A stretch of 64,000 nucleotides of DNA from Chloroflexota bacterium. Lineage in GTDB: Bacteria > Chloroflexota > Dehalococcoidia > Bin125. Numbering within the stretch: position 1 is the stretch's first letter; each line of letters opens with the position of its first letter. Below, one piece after another: positions 39,158-47,691 of the stretch. The position numbers were made by a program, and so were the translations under genes. The DNA is taken from positions 62,001-126,000 of the forward strand of contig JAPPNI010000027.1 in the NCBI GenBank assembly GCA_028873865.1, given 5' to 3'. The notes beneath the pieces are model-generated. The model was not told the DNA's origin, did no database searches, and saw only the letters and a program-made list of their open reading frames with translations.

Positions 39158-40045
39158 GTGCCTGCCACGCTGTTCGCTGACGCATTCGGACGGCTCACCC
39201 CGATCCCCGAACGGGTCGCTCCCGATCTCGAGTTCAGGCCGGCCCCACGGAATCCGCTCGACGGCTACCTGTGGGGCGCCTTTCGCAACCGATCGGAGCA
39301 CATGCGCTGGTCGGTCCGGGAAGGGACCGGGACTTCGCACCTGTGGAATGTGGAAGAGGCGGAGCTGACCTACCATCTCGAACCATCGCGCATCGGCTTC
39401 GCCCAGGTCGGGCTCGAGGTCAACCCGGCCACTCCGTTGATACCCGCCGCCCAGATGATCGACGAGGAACCGCCGCCGGGCATCGATCGGTCGCAAGGGG
39501 ATTGGGTGGCGGCGAGGCTACCGACGCGTGACGACGCGGGACCTCCAACGAATCCGGTGATTGCGATCTCGCCGTTGATTCAGTGCCTGGACGACTCGCT
39601 GCGCTGGTTCGGACAGACCGACGTATCCGCGTATCAGGTGACCGGTTACGACCTGCGACCAGAACCGCGACAGTACCTCCTCGGTTCGGTGCGCGAGTGG
39701 TTCAGCGTCGTCATTCCCACCGCGGTGACGCCCGCCCTGGTCACGGTGGCATCAGATCAGCGAGGCGACTCGCTGGTCACAGAGGTCCTGAACCGAATAG
39801 AGGGATTGGGCGCCGACTTCTTCGAGATTGGGCCGCTCGTACCCGCCTCGGAGGCACTCGCCGCCGGCCTCGATTGGGACTGGATTCCGTGGGCGCGCGG
39901 CGATACCGGCATCGCAGCGTCATTGCCGGAATGGTCGACCGCTGCAGTCGGATGGCTGATCGGGACAGTGTTTGAAGCCGCACTCTCGCTCGAGTCGGCG
40001 CCCCAGGCTCTCTCAGTACGTGTGGCCCGCACGGTGCATGAATGA
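39158..40045 (+). CDS. Uncharacterised protein, first gene of an ATGA-linked operon
   Basis: A 295-residue soluble protein starting with GTG at 39158, supported by AGGAG six bases upstream. I do not recognise the family. It is acidic and Trp/Pro rich, with PIPERVAPDLEFRPAPRNP, HLWNVEEAELTYHLEPSR and QCLDDSLRWFGQTDVSA as distinctive stretches; no signal peptide or transmembrane helix. Its TGA overlaps the ATG of the next gene (ATGA). Overlap with two downstream membrane-peptide genes suggests a three-part system. Confidence 0.72.
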   Translation: MPATLFADAFGRLTPIPERVAPDLEFRPAPRNPLDGYLWGAFRNRSEHMRWSVREGTGTSHLWNVEEAELTYHLEPSRIGFAQVGLEVNPATPLIPAAQMIDEEPPPGIDRSQGDWVAARLPTRDDAGPPTNPVIAISPLIQCLDDSLRWFGQTDVSAYQVTGYDLRPEPRQYLLGSVREWFSVVIPTAVTPALVTVASDQRGDSLVTEVLNRIEGLGADFFEIGPLVPASEALAAGLDWDWIPWARGDTGIAASLPEWSTAAVGWLIGTVFEAALSLESAPQALSVRVARTVHE

Positions 40046-40212
40046 CCGGCGGCGTGGTTGCAGGCAGGCAGCGGGCGTCGGTCGCGAGAGACAACTTCAT
40101 CCGGTTCTATCAATGGGACCGATTCCCGCGCGCCCGCACCGCACTCTCGATCGCCCTGGCGCTGCCCGCAATCGCCCAATGGTTGCGGCGATCGCAGGTC
40201 CGATGGCGATGA
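40042..40212 (+). CDS. 56-residue small protein, second gene of the operon
   Basis: The frame begins at the ATG that overlaps the preceding stop (ATGA) and ends at a TGA that itself overlaps the next ATG. The peptide is basic at its start (GRQRASVARDNFIRFYQWDR) and has a short hydrophobic segment ALSIALALPAIAQWL near the end. Small size makes it uncertain, but the overlap at both ends is strong support. Function unknown. Confidence 0.6.
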   Translation: MTGGVVAGRQRASVARDNFIRFYQWDRFPRARTALSIALALPAIAQWLRRSQVRWR

Positions 40213-40427
40213 GCAATATCGGGATGCTGTTCGTCGCCGTCAGCCTCTCTCTGTACGCAGCGTTGGCAACCGTTGCGGCAGCTTGGCGTCGTTTCTTCGG
40301 CACTCCATATGGCCGCGAAGTCTGGCCGGACTTCCCTCCTGGGCGGCTTCGCGAGGTCGCTGTGGCAACGACCATCGCCTCCGGAATCGCATGCGTATGG
40401 ATGCTGGTGCTGAATCTGCGCGAATGA
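40209..40427 (+). CDS. 72-residue membrane protein, third gene of the operon
   Basis: It begins at the ATG overlapping the previous stop and encodes two predicted transmembrane helices, MLFVAVSLSLYAALATVAAA and TTIASGIACVWMLVLNL, joined by a charged loop with RRFFGTPYGREVWPD. The residues between are Arg-rich, so a hairpin membrane topology is likely. It does not resemble a known holin or toxin to me. It closes a three-gene unit coupled by ATGA overlaps. Confidence 0.65.
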   Translation: MSNIGMLFVAVSLSLYAALATVAAAWRRFFGTPYGREVWPDFPPGRLREVAVATTIASGIACVWMLVLNLRE

Positions 40428-40733
40428 CTGGCTGAGTCGGCTCAGTCTTGCTGCGGCCTGGACGCCGGCGGAAGAGAGTAATCGCAGACAGACAACATCG
40501 AGCTTTTGATGGCGGCTGGCGATGTCCCCCGAGGCGCTTCAGTCGATTGCAGAACCGTTGGGCCCGTCTTCCGGTGCGGTAGGCCCAGCGGTCGGGCGCA
40601 CAGCCAACCGCCGACCAGATCCGACGGCTTCGCGGTTGAGGAGCAGAGGACGTGCAGCCTACGCCAGGGGTCCGGTAGGAGGTTGAACCTCGAGCTCGTC
40701 TGTGCTGATCGACGCCGATCGCCGGGAGGCCGC
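40428..40733. other. 306-bp gap, no gene seen
   Basis: A weak CTGAG-TCGG-CTCAG hairpin lies just after the operon (about 40433-40447), possibly a terminator without a clear T tract. Nothing else is evident. Confidence 0.35.
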
Positions 40734-41306
40734 TCAACCCGGCTCCGGGTCCGTGCCTCTCGCAGCTCCGGCCGGGCCGACGCCCGCCGCCCAGGTCAGC
40801 GCCGTGAGCATCATCAGTGGATTCACGATCTGCCAGATCACGGCCTCGCCGACGAAGTAGCCGTTGGCGAAGACGGCACCGACCAATCCAGCCGAGAGCG
40901 CCGCGCCCGTGCACTTCGCGAATCTGCCCGGGTCCCACAGCCTGACCGCGGCCACGCTGGCGCAAGCGATGTAGAGCGGATTAATCGTGCGCCAGACGTT
41001 GCCCGCATGCTCGCCGAAACCGCCCGTGTAGGCGTTGACGAAGATGGCCAAGACGAGCAGACCGAGGGCCAGGCTGCGCAGCCAGATCAGCCGCGCCGTG
41101 CCCAACCAGATCCACCAGACCCCGCCGAGAGCGATCACGAGCGGCGCGATCTGCCAGAGCCGCCAGGGCCAGTAAGAGTCCGACGACCCCTCCGGGTCGA
41201 CCAAGACGGTCCGCTCGGTCCAGGCGAAGACGGCCAGCACGACGATCGCCGTGAGCGCCAGCCCTGCGGCTGGAGTCAAATCTCTCATCAGGAACTGCCG
41301 CCACAC
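40734..41306 (-). CDS. Uncharacterised polytopic membrane protein
   Basis: About 190 residues with five predicted transmembrane helices: LALTAIVVLAVFAWT, WQIAPLVIALGGVWWIWLG, SLALGLLVLAIFVNAY, LYIACASVAAVRLW and MMLTALTWAAGVGPAG. No family is recognised. The frame opens with GTG at 41306; an ATG six codons later is an alternative start. It stands alone between the three-gene operon and an Mrr-type gene. Confidence 0.75.
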   Translation of the reverse strand: MWRQFLMRDLTPAAGLALTAIVVLAVFAWTERTVLVDPEGSSDSYWPWRLWQIAPLVIALGGVWWIWLGTARLIWLRSLALGLLVLAIFVNAYTGGFGEHAGNVWRTINPLYIACASVAAVRLWDPGRFAKCTGAALSAGLVGAVFANGYFVGEAVIWQIVNPLMMLTALTWAAGVGPAGAARGTDPEPG

Positions 41307-41434
41307 CCTTCACCCCCTCGCCCGATCGTTGCCGTTGAAGCGCCGCAAGCAAGAACCGCGATATGCCTCCCTCATCTTCGCACGGCTGAAACGATTAGTA
41401 CTGCCGCGTCTTCCGCGCGGCTCGTCAGCCCGAA

Positions 41435-42388
41435 TCAACCTGGGTCAGTTCCGAGCTCCAGCACCCGGCGCAGGTCCCGCGGCAAGGAACCAGCATGCAC
41501 CGCGACCAGCTGCTCCAGCTGCGCGCCGTCGATCAACTCGATGCGCGGAAAGCCCGCCTGCATCGACACCTTTGCTGCCTCCCGGCTGAACGCGCTGGTG
41601 GTCACGAACAGGCCATGACCGCCGACTGGAATCGCGCTGCGCAACTGTTGCACCATGCTGCCTGCGATAATGCCGGTCGGGCGGTAGCGCTTGACCTGGA
41701 CGAACAGCTCCACCTCGGCCAGGCCCTGAGCGTTGAGCCTGGCCCGGATGTCGACGCCGCCATCGCCTGTCTTGCCCGTCCTCCGCACCGACGTGCAGCC
41801 CATCGCCTTGAGCAGCGCGGCCACCAGTCGTTCCGTGTCGAGCGCGTCCAGTTCCAGCAAGCGCCGGATGAGCGTCCGCGGGCCGGGAGAATCAGCCGGC
41901 ATCGGTTGGCCGACGACGCTCGCGAACGATTCGAAATGCTCGTCGATGTTGAAGACCGTCATGTGCGCCATCAACGAGTAGCGCATGGGCACCGGGAACT
42001 CCTCGCGAAAGATGAAATCCGGTCGATAGGCCACCAGCCGGCGGTTGCGGTGGGCATCGCTCGGGCCCGGCTGAGCGCAGTAGAACTTGCCCTCGTGGTC
42101 CCCGCCCTGGACCGCGCCGACGTACAGCTTGCCCTCAGGGGCTGGGGTGATGACCTGGTCGCCGGGCGCAATCTCGTTGAGAAAGCAGTGTGTCTGATCC
42201 ACCGCGTTCGTCTTGCGACGACTATTCGGATGCGCTTCACGCCAGACCTGTTCAATGTCCCGGATGCTCGTCATCTCGCTCAAATCGGCCGTCAGGTCGA
42301 ACCCGACGCTGGCGTATCCGCCTTCGCGAAACACATCCGCCTTCTGCCCGCCGCTGGCCCGAACCACCCAGAGACGAGGAGAGTTCAC
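41435..42388 (-). CDS. Mrr-type restriction endonuclease-like protein, first paralogue
   Basis: A 317-residue protein. The C-terminal 120 residues hold the Mrr-type PD-(D/E)XK core: LLKAMGCTSVRRTGKTGDGG, VDIRARL and ELFVQVKRYRPTGIIAGSM. The N-terminal region begins WVVRASGGQKADVFREGGYA and has ISP-like LNEIAPGDQVITPAPEG, a domain seen in type IV proteins that bind modified DNA. The GTG at 42388 has GGAG six bases upstream. It is a paralogue of the gene at 46.6 kb, with the same domain order. Confidence 0.87.
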   Translation of the reverse strand: MNSPRLWVVRASGGQKADVFREGGYASVGFDLTADLSEMTSIRDIEQVWREAHPNSRRKTNAVDQTHCFLNEIAPGDQVITPAPEGKLYVGAVQGGDHEGKFYCAQPGPSDAHRNRRLVAYRPDFIFREEFPVPMRYSLMAHMTVFNIDEHFESFASVVGQPMPADSPGPRTLIRRLLELDALDTERLVAALLKAMGCTSVRRTGKTGDGGVDIRARLNAQGLAEVELFVQVKRYRPTGIIAGSMVQQLRSAIPVGGHGLFVTTSAFSREAAKVSMQAGFPRIELIDGAQLEQLVAVHAGSLPRDLRRVLELGTDPG

Positions 42389-42419
42389 AGAAGACTCCAA
42401 GCTTGGCTTAACTCGCCCG

Positions 42420-42780
42420 TTAGTTCGCGCGCATCCGGCCCCACAGCCCCAACGTCAAGCCCTTCAGCAGCCAGTGCAGACACCAGGTCAGCGGCAGCTG
42501 CCAGCGCAGCCGCCCGAGCGCCCTCCGCCGCCAGTCCACTTCCCGATCGCGGCGTCGTTCGCGCCAAGGCACGTCAGCCGGGGGCGGGGTCAACCCGAAC
42601 ACGCCGATCAGCCGACCCTCCAGTTCCAGCCGCCGCCGCTCCGCCCGCAGCCAGTCCAGGGTGTAGTGCGCCGCCTTGCGTTCCGCCCAGGTCTCGCGCC
42701 ACTCGACGACCAACTCCGCCGCCGCCCCGTAGACCTGCTCCTCGCCCGGTTCCGCCTGCGCCGTGATCAGGTCGGGGAAT
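42420..42780 (-). pseudogene. Truncated copy A of the HTH/coiled-coil repeat family (C-terminal part only)
   Basis: The minus strand matches the C-terminal 120 residues of the intact protein at 59.0 kb: EPGEEQVYGAAAELVVEWRE, YTLDWLRAERRRLELEG, LIGVFGLTPPPADVPWRER and LPLTWCLHWLLKGLTLGLWG, ending RMRAN. Homology begins abruptly at about 42780 (FPDLITAQAEPG), so the N-terminal HTH and coiled coil are lost. It ends 32 bp before the Mrr-type gene. No own start is supported. Confidence 0.82.
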
Positions 42781-43089
42781 AAGCAGCGAGGGCTGGCACG
42801 ACACGCCGCTGCTCGCCTAAGAGAATCTGCAGATGACCGCCACTGATGAGTCGAGGATCCTCTTGTCCTATCCGACCGACCCCCCACCAGCCTCGATGCG
42901 AGGAACGCACCCTCTCCATTTCGGCGTTCGGCCAGTGTGGATGCAGGGCCGGACGGCCGCCCTTGGTGAACGAGTTCTGCTTACGGCACAAAGGACGAGG
43001 AAGCCGAGTGACGCCCGTTGAAACATCAGCAAGCGTCCAACCAGAGTGTCGTCCGGTTCGAATCAACGGCTGCGATGCTCAAGCACTTA
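42781..43089. other. 309-bp gap, no gene seen
   Basis: Flanks the truncated copy A on its 5' side. The minus frame has no stop for about 100 codons but no recognisable feature. No tRNA or repeat is evident. Confidence 0.35.
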
Positions 43090-44388
43090 TCAGGCGTGCG
43101 TGCGGCACTCTTGGCCAGGCCCAGCCTCTCGTGTCTCTCTACGTAGATACTCTTCTAGGTGCTGTGCGGTGGCCAGCTCGGCAATGTCACGGTTCATCAG
43201 GCTCTTCAGCAAGACGTACCGCATCACTCCGTTCACCCAGTTCCGATCCCTCTCGGACACTTCGATCCGCCCGTCATGCACAATCCTTGATCGGAGATCG
43301 TAGGCATCCTTGATCTCTTTCAGGACCTCTTTGCGCCCACTCTCAGCATCTGAAGCAGCCCAAGCCACACGCGCAGACAGGCGTTTAACGATGTCGTCCT
43401 TACCGCACGGGACCAAGACGCACTCGAGTGCCGTGAATGCGAATGCAATGGAGTCTTCGGCAGTGTGCGCTGCCAACGCACGGCCGCCCCATCTCATGCC
43501 TTGAAGAAGGAGCTCCTCGACTTCAGTGCGGCGACTCGATTTCAGCAGTTGCTCAACTCTATCGAGAGCCGGCCCTTGGCTATCGCGCACGGCCCCGATC
43601 GCAAAGAGATCGGGGCTCGGAGCGTGGCTGTAGGAGCTGTCTTTGCCATCCGAATCCCAAATCAGCCGGTCAAAGAAGCTCGCCCCGCTTCGCTCGGTCA
43701 AGACGTAGAGCGGGGAGCTGAAGGATGGGACGTGAGCGAGAAACAGGTTCAGGCACTCAACGGTCTCGCGCACCTCGCGCTCGCCGAGTGTCTCCGCTGC
43801 CTTGTCGTCCCGGGCGCGAATCGTGAGTGAACCGATGATCGCGTCGTGATCACTGTTTGATTCATCATTGTCATCCGGACTTGAACTGCCGGAGTCATCC
43901 ACCGTAGCGGGACTCCGTACCTCGACGATCTGAGCATAAGCCTGGCTCATGCGCTCGAAACGCACTCGACCGAACTCGAATGGAATGGTGGCGACATCGA
44001 TTCCGCGCACTTGGATCCCGATCACGAAGTCGCGCGCGGGACGGTGCACGAATGCCTCTAGCTCCTCGGCCGCATCGCGAACCCGGTCCCTTCGTCTCCT
44101 CGTACCCGTCCGAGCCAGGTCTGCGACCCGAAATACCGCGGTCTGTGCTGCCCTATCCAATGCGGCCAAAGAGATGTCTTCCCGAACAGCGACCTGACGG
44201 TGTAGACGAACAAGCAGTTCTCGATACTTGGCCCGCTCCTCACGGGTGGGAGACAACAGACCCTCTGCCCTTATCCAAGGCAAACCGCTATCGATGGAGT
44301 CCCTGGTCGGCTTGGTGCTGGGATTGAACCCTCTCAGAAACTCTCTGACATAGGAAATCGCGGGCGGCTCGGTGCTCTCGCTTGTCAC
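43090..44388 (-). CDS. ApeA-like HEPN-domain protein
   Basis: A 432-residue protein. The last 110 residues form a HEPN-like domain: AFAFTALECVLVPCGKDDIV, KRLSARVAWAASD, then IKDAYDLRSRIVHDGRIE with R-x4-H (RSRIVH), then RNWVNGVMRYVLLKSL. This matches the ApeA-type HEPN domain of anti-phage abortive-infection proteins. The N-terminal 250 residues, with VIGIQVRGIDVATIPFEFG and an acidic SSSPDDNDESNSDHD linker, are not recognised. It has no near partner gene on the same strand, apart from copy A downstream. Confidence 0.72.
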   Translation of the reverse strand: MTSESTEPPAISYVREFLRGFNPSTKPTRDSIDSGLPWIRAEGLLSPTREERAKYRELLVRLHRQVAVREDISLAALDRAAQTAVFRVADLARTGTRRRRDRVRDAAEELEAFVHRPARDFVIGIQVRGIDVATIPFEFGRVRFERMSQAYAQIVEVRSPATVDDSGSSSPDDNDESNSDHDAIIGSLTIRARDDKAAETLGEREVRETVECLNLFLAHVPSFSSPLYVLTERSGASFFDRLIWDSDGKDSSYSHAPSPDLFAIGAVRDSQGPALDRVEQLLKSSRRTEVEELLLQGMRWGGRALAAHTAEDSIAFAFTALECVLVPCGKDDIVKRLSARVAWAASDAESGRKEVLKEIKDAYDLRSRIVHDGRIEVSERDRNWVNGVMRYVLLKSLMNRDIAELATAQHLEEYLRRETREAGPGQECRTHA

Positions 44389-45284
44389 GGCGCTCTGCCT
44401 CTCTGCATCGATGAAGGTGGACTCGGTCTGGCAATCGATTGCCCGCCACCGGGTACCTTACGGCTCGCTCGCTCGCCTCAGTGTCAACAGCACCGACGGT
44501 CAGCAACGTTGTCAGCGCAACTGGGCGGCGATTCCGTCATGGTCCAGCCGGTCCTGTAGGGAAGGAACAGCGCTGCTTCGCCGTCAATTGCCAGGATCTA
44601 TTGACCACTCATCGCCATAGTCTCTTGGCCAGATGAGCGATCACTTGAGGGTTCGACATCAGTGTGGGCTTGGCGGGTCAACCACCTCTTTCTGTTCGAG
44701 TGGGGTTCGGTGCGGCTAGAGTCGCTGACGGCTGCTCTCGCCGTCAATGACGAACTGGTAGCAGGCGTTGGCTAGGAGGTCGAGGGCGCTGTCCGTGACG
44801 TTCTGTTTGTCCAACGGACCGAGGCAACCTTAGGCATTGATGTTGGAGTCGATCGCCAAGCTGGCGATGGCGGGTCACGCGATGACCGATTTGTAGAGGT
44901 CGATCGAGTGCCGATGAACGAGCCTGAGCAGACCGAGGTCATCGATGAACAAGAGGTGGTGCGCAAATCGCCATGATCTATGAGCGAACAGAGCGCAGGA
45001 TCGCGTGGGTCTATGGGCTGCCTCGCCAGATATCGCACTCTTGATCGTCGCCGAGTTAGGGAACGTCGCCCTGTCCGAGAGGAGCAACGATCACTGGCTT
45101 GCCGGCAGCTGACTTGGTGAATCAATCGGGGATCTGGCTATCAGATCGGAGAACTGATCACAGCCCTAGGAATCGGTCAACCGCTCCTGGCAAGGAACGG
45201 CAGCACCGGTGAACTGCCGGTGCTCCCCATATGCTGCGCTTTGCGGCGCGGACCTCAGAGGTCCGTCGGGCAGAGGGGATCAGG
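44389..45284. other. 896-bp gap holding an istB fragment
   Basis: Besides the istB fragment listed at 44640-44960, I see no intact gene on either strand. The first 250 bp and the last 320 bp are unexplained. Confidence 0.4.
44640..44960 (-). pseudogene. IS21 helper ATPase (IstB) fragment, third copy
   Basis: The minus strand reads LFIDDLGLLRLVHRHSIDLY, then IDSNINA, a stop, GCLGPLDKQNVTDSALDLLA, NACYQFVIDGESSRQRL, a stop, and EQKEVVDPPSP. The C-terminal order IDGES...R...EQKEV matches the first fragment. Three internal stops show decay. It lies between the ApeA-like gene and the Excalibur-type gene. Confidence 0.8.
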
Positions 45285-45851
45285 ATGGGATTAGGCCTGG
45301 GCCTAGCTAATGTGGTGCCGAACCGATGGGTCGGGGTCGCCGCGGCGCGCATCGCCCTGATTGCGATCGCAGTGGCGCTCGTAGCGAACGCCGCGGAAAC
45401 AAGGATCGCTACCGCCGACGAGGGAGGGCCGAGGCATAGCTGTGCCGATCACGATGTCCAGCAGTTGCACGGCACGCATGACGGCGATGGCGACGGCATC
45501 GGCTGCGAGAACCTGCCCGCTCCTGACGCACGTGCGTTTCCAATCGCATATGTGGGGCTTGCCATCCTGGTCGTGGTCACATTGATCCTTGTCGCCGCGT
45601 TCTGGTGGCGACATCGGCAAGACCGAGCGAGCCGGCCGCTTCGACCAGCGACCAGGCGACAGTTGGACTACCTCCGCGACCTGATCGCACAGCACCCGGG
45701 CAGGGCCCGCGACATCGGAATCTCAGCACGCTCGATCAAGGGAATCTCCCGTACCAGGGCGTCGGAGTTGATCGACGCGATGCAACCGGATCGGCGGGAA
45801 TGGCGAGCGAGCATACTGCTGGTCTCCGAGGGCAGCGAGCGGCAGCGATAG
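45285..45851 (+). CDS. Excalibur-type calcium-binding membrane protein
   Basis: A 188-residue protein starting at ATG 45285, with GAGGGG six bases upstream. After a first hydrophobic helix (signal or anchor) it has an Excalibur-like motif, CADHDVQQLHGTHDGDGDGI followed by GCENLP, with the D-x-D-x-DG-x-GC-E calcium-binding pattern. A second helix, YVGLAILVVVTLILVAAFWW, and a cytosolic tail containing TRRQLDYLRDLIAQHPGR follow. Excalibur domains are usually extracellular; the tail could bind nucleic acid or protein. Function unknown. Confidence 0.7.
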   Translation: MGLGLGLANVVPNRWVGVAAARIALIAIAVALVANAAETRIATADEGGPRHSCADHDVQQLHGTHDGDGDGIGCENLPAPDARAFPIAYVGLAILVVVTLILVAAFWWRHRQDRASRPLRPATRRQLDYLRDLIAQHPGRARDIGISARSIKGISRTRASELIDAMQPDRREWRASILLVSEGSERQR

Positions 45852-46571
45852 AAGGTGCGATGGGACCTCAGGAGCTAGGATCCAGGCTTGGTTGCCGGCC
45901 AGACGCCTGCCACACAACCGGACTCGACACGGGCACCTTGTCTTCCCAACGATCAGAATCACGGGGTGCGCGAGCGACAGACCCGCGTTGACAAATGTGG
46001 CGGAGCGGAGCCAAGAGCCCCCGGAAGCGACTGCCGGGTGCGCGCCGCCACCGGGCCACCCGGGGTTGCGCGTCGACGTCGACCTCACAGAGTTGGGCTG
46101 CAATTCGACCTCGAACGGTCGGGATAAGCCCCGCCACGGCTCGAGGAGATGGCGGCACTGGGACAACCGATCACAGGCCGGATAGGGACCATCCACCGGT
46201 CCCGACGCGCGGCGAACGCACCTGCAGAGCACTGGTCCCTCAATCAAACAACTCCGGCAGATCGCCGGGGTCGCTGAACTCATCGACCCAGCCCCGTGCG
46301 CATCATCGCGGTCTCGCGCCTGAACAGCTCAACAGACTCACTGGCGATGGCTGCCGCAGCCAGCGCGACAGGCAATGCAGCCGAAGTTGCCATCCTGACC
46401 GGGATCGAATCCCGGAACCAGAACGGATGCAAGCGGCCTGGCTGGCATCATTGCATCAGGGACTACGCAGCGGGTGAGATGGACCTTGCTTCCGACGTTC
46501 GCTAGCCAGATGCCGAGCAACCAAAGCAGACGACACGGGGCGATTGGACATCTCTCCGCAAACGCACACGG
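45852..46571. other. 720-bp gap, no gene seen
   Basis: Open frames exist on both strands but none has a ribosome site, codon pattern or recognisable motif. A tRNA-like T-arm, CCGGG-ATCGAAT-CCCGG, occurs near 46395-46415 but no acceptor or anticodon stem is around it. Confidence 0.4.
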
Positions 46572-47519
46572 TCATTCGGACAATGGTCCCAGCTGATCGC
46601 GAAAGTACTGGGGGATCTCTTGCCAATGGTCGAACAGCTGCTCGGCGAACGTCGGGCCGTCGATGAGGAAGACGGACGGGGTCTCCTCCGCGCTGCGGGC
46701 AGGGACGTGGGGCTTGAAGCCTGAGGTTGTGATCAGCAGACCTCTGCCGGCGTCCGGCAGACCGTGGTTGAGTTTCTTCACGGCTCGCATATCGATGTCG
46801 CGACCAGGCTGATAGCGCTTGGCTTGCACGTGAACCTTGACAGTGTCGGCGAACGGGATCTGGATGTGGGCGGCCACGTCGACCCCTTGATCGCCAGGAC
46901 CGCCGCGCACATCCAGATCGGTACAGCCCATCGCCTGGAGCAGTTCGGCGATCAGCAGCTCGAAGAAGCCGGGGTTCTTTTGGTGGATCCTCGCTAGAAT
47001 CGCGGCTTGCGCGGCGTTGCCGGGAAATGGTGCATCACAGGGCAGGCCGATCGCCGGTAGGGAGAGGAAAGCGTCTCGGTCGTCGGACAGCAGGAACACC
47101 GTTCGCCGATCTCTGAGCGTCTTGCGCTCCGCGTCGGGCAACTGCGTCCGCAGGATGCAATCGTCGCGCCAGTGCACCTTGCGGCGATTGACGTGATGAT
47201 GCGCATCGGCGGAGACCGGAGCGTATGGCTCCTGCTCGATGACCTCGCCAAAGCGATGCACGTTGGCGTTGATGGTCGGCGTCACGATGATGTCGCCCGA
47301 GGCGATCTGGTTCATGAACGCGTGGATCTGCGCCACGACGTTGCCCGCTGCCGGCGGAAACTGTTCGGGATGGACCGCCCTGTAGCTGTCGCGCAGCGCA
47401 TCCAAGTCTTTGACTTCGGTCAGGTCGCCCATCTCCCAGCCGATGCTGGCGAACCCGCCGTCCAGAAAGTCGTCGGCGAGCGTCCCGCCGCCAGCGCGGA
47501 CGACCCATACCTTGGACAT
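46572..47519 (-). CDS. Mrr-type restriction endonuclease-like protein, second paralogue
   Basis: A 315-residue protein with the same layout as the gene at 41.4 kb. N-terminal WVVRAGGGTLADDFLDGGFA and MNQIASGDIIVTPTINA align with its first half, and LLQAMGCTDLDVRGGPGDQG, VDVAAHI and VHVQAKRYQPGRDID with the Mrr core. LLITTSGFKPHV also matches. A strong GGAGGA precedes the ATG. Mrr-type proteins cut modified DNA; two paralogues in 5 kb may cover different modifications. Identity is moderate, so they are old duplicates. Confidence 0.87.
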   Translation of the reverse strand: MSKVWVVRAGGGTLADDFLDGGFASIGWEMGDLTEVKDLDALRDSYRAVHPEQFPPAAGNVVAQIHAFMNQIASGDIIVTPTINANVHRFGEVIEQEPYAPVSADAHHHVNRRKVHWRDDCILRTQLPDAERKTLRDRRTVFLLSDDRDAFLSLPAIGLPCDAPFPGNAAQAAILARIHQKNPGFFELLIAELLQAMGCTDLDVRGGPGDQGVDVAAHIQIPFADTVKVHVQAKRYQPGRDIDMRAVKKLNHGLPDAGRGLLITTSGFKPHVPARSAEETPSVFLIDGPTFAEQLFDHWQEIPQYFRDQLGPLSE

Positions 47520-47691
47520 CGTCGATCCTCCTCCCGGTTCGTGCCGCTATTCGAATCGACTCCTTCGGGAGCAATGAGCGCCGATCGCAGGCATTCGGCA
47601 AGATGGTCCGGCCGGTTGCCTGCCGCATGTGGCGCTTCATCGGGACGTACCTGGTGCGCCAAGGACATCATGACCTGACCCTGCACGGTCG

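Noticed and set aside
46395..46415. Possible tRNA T-arm CCGGG-ATCGAAT-CCCGG
   Set aside because: The loop begins with A instead of TT, and no acceptor, D or anticodon stem can be built around it.
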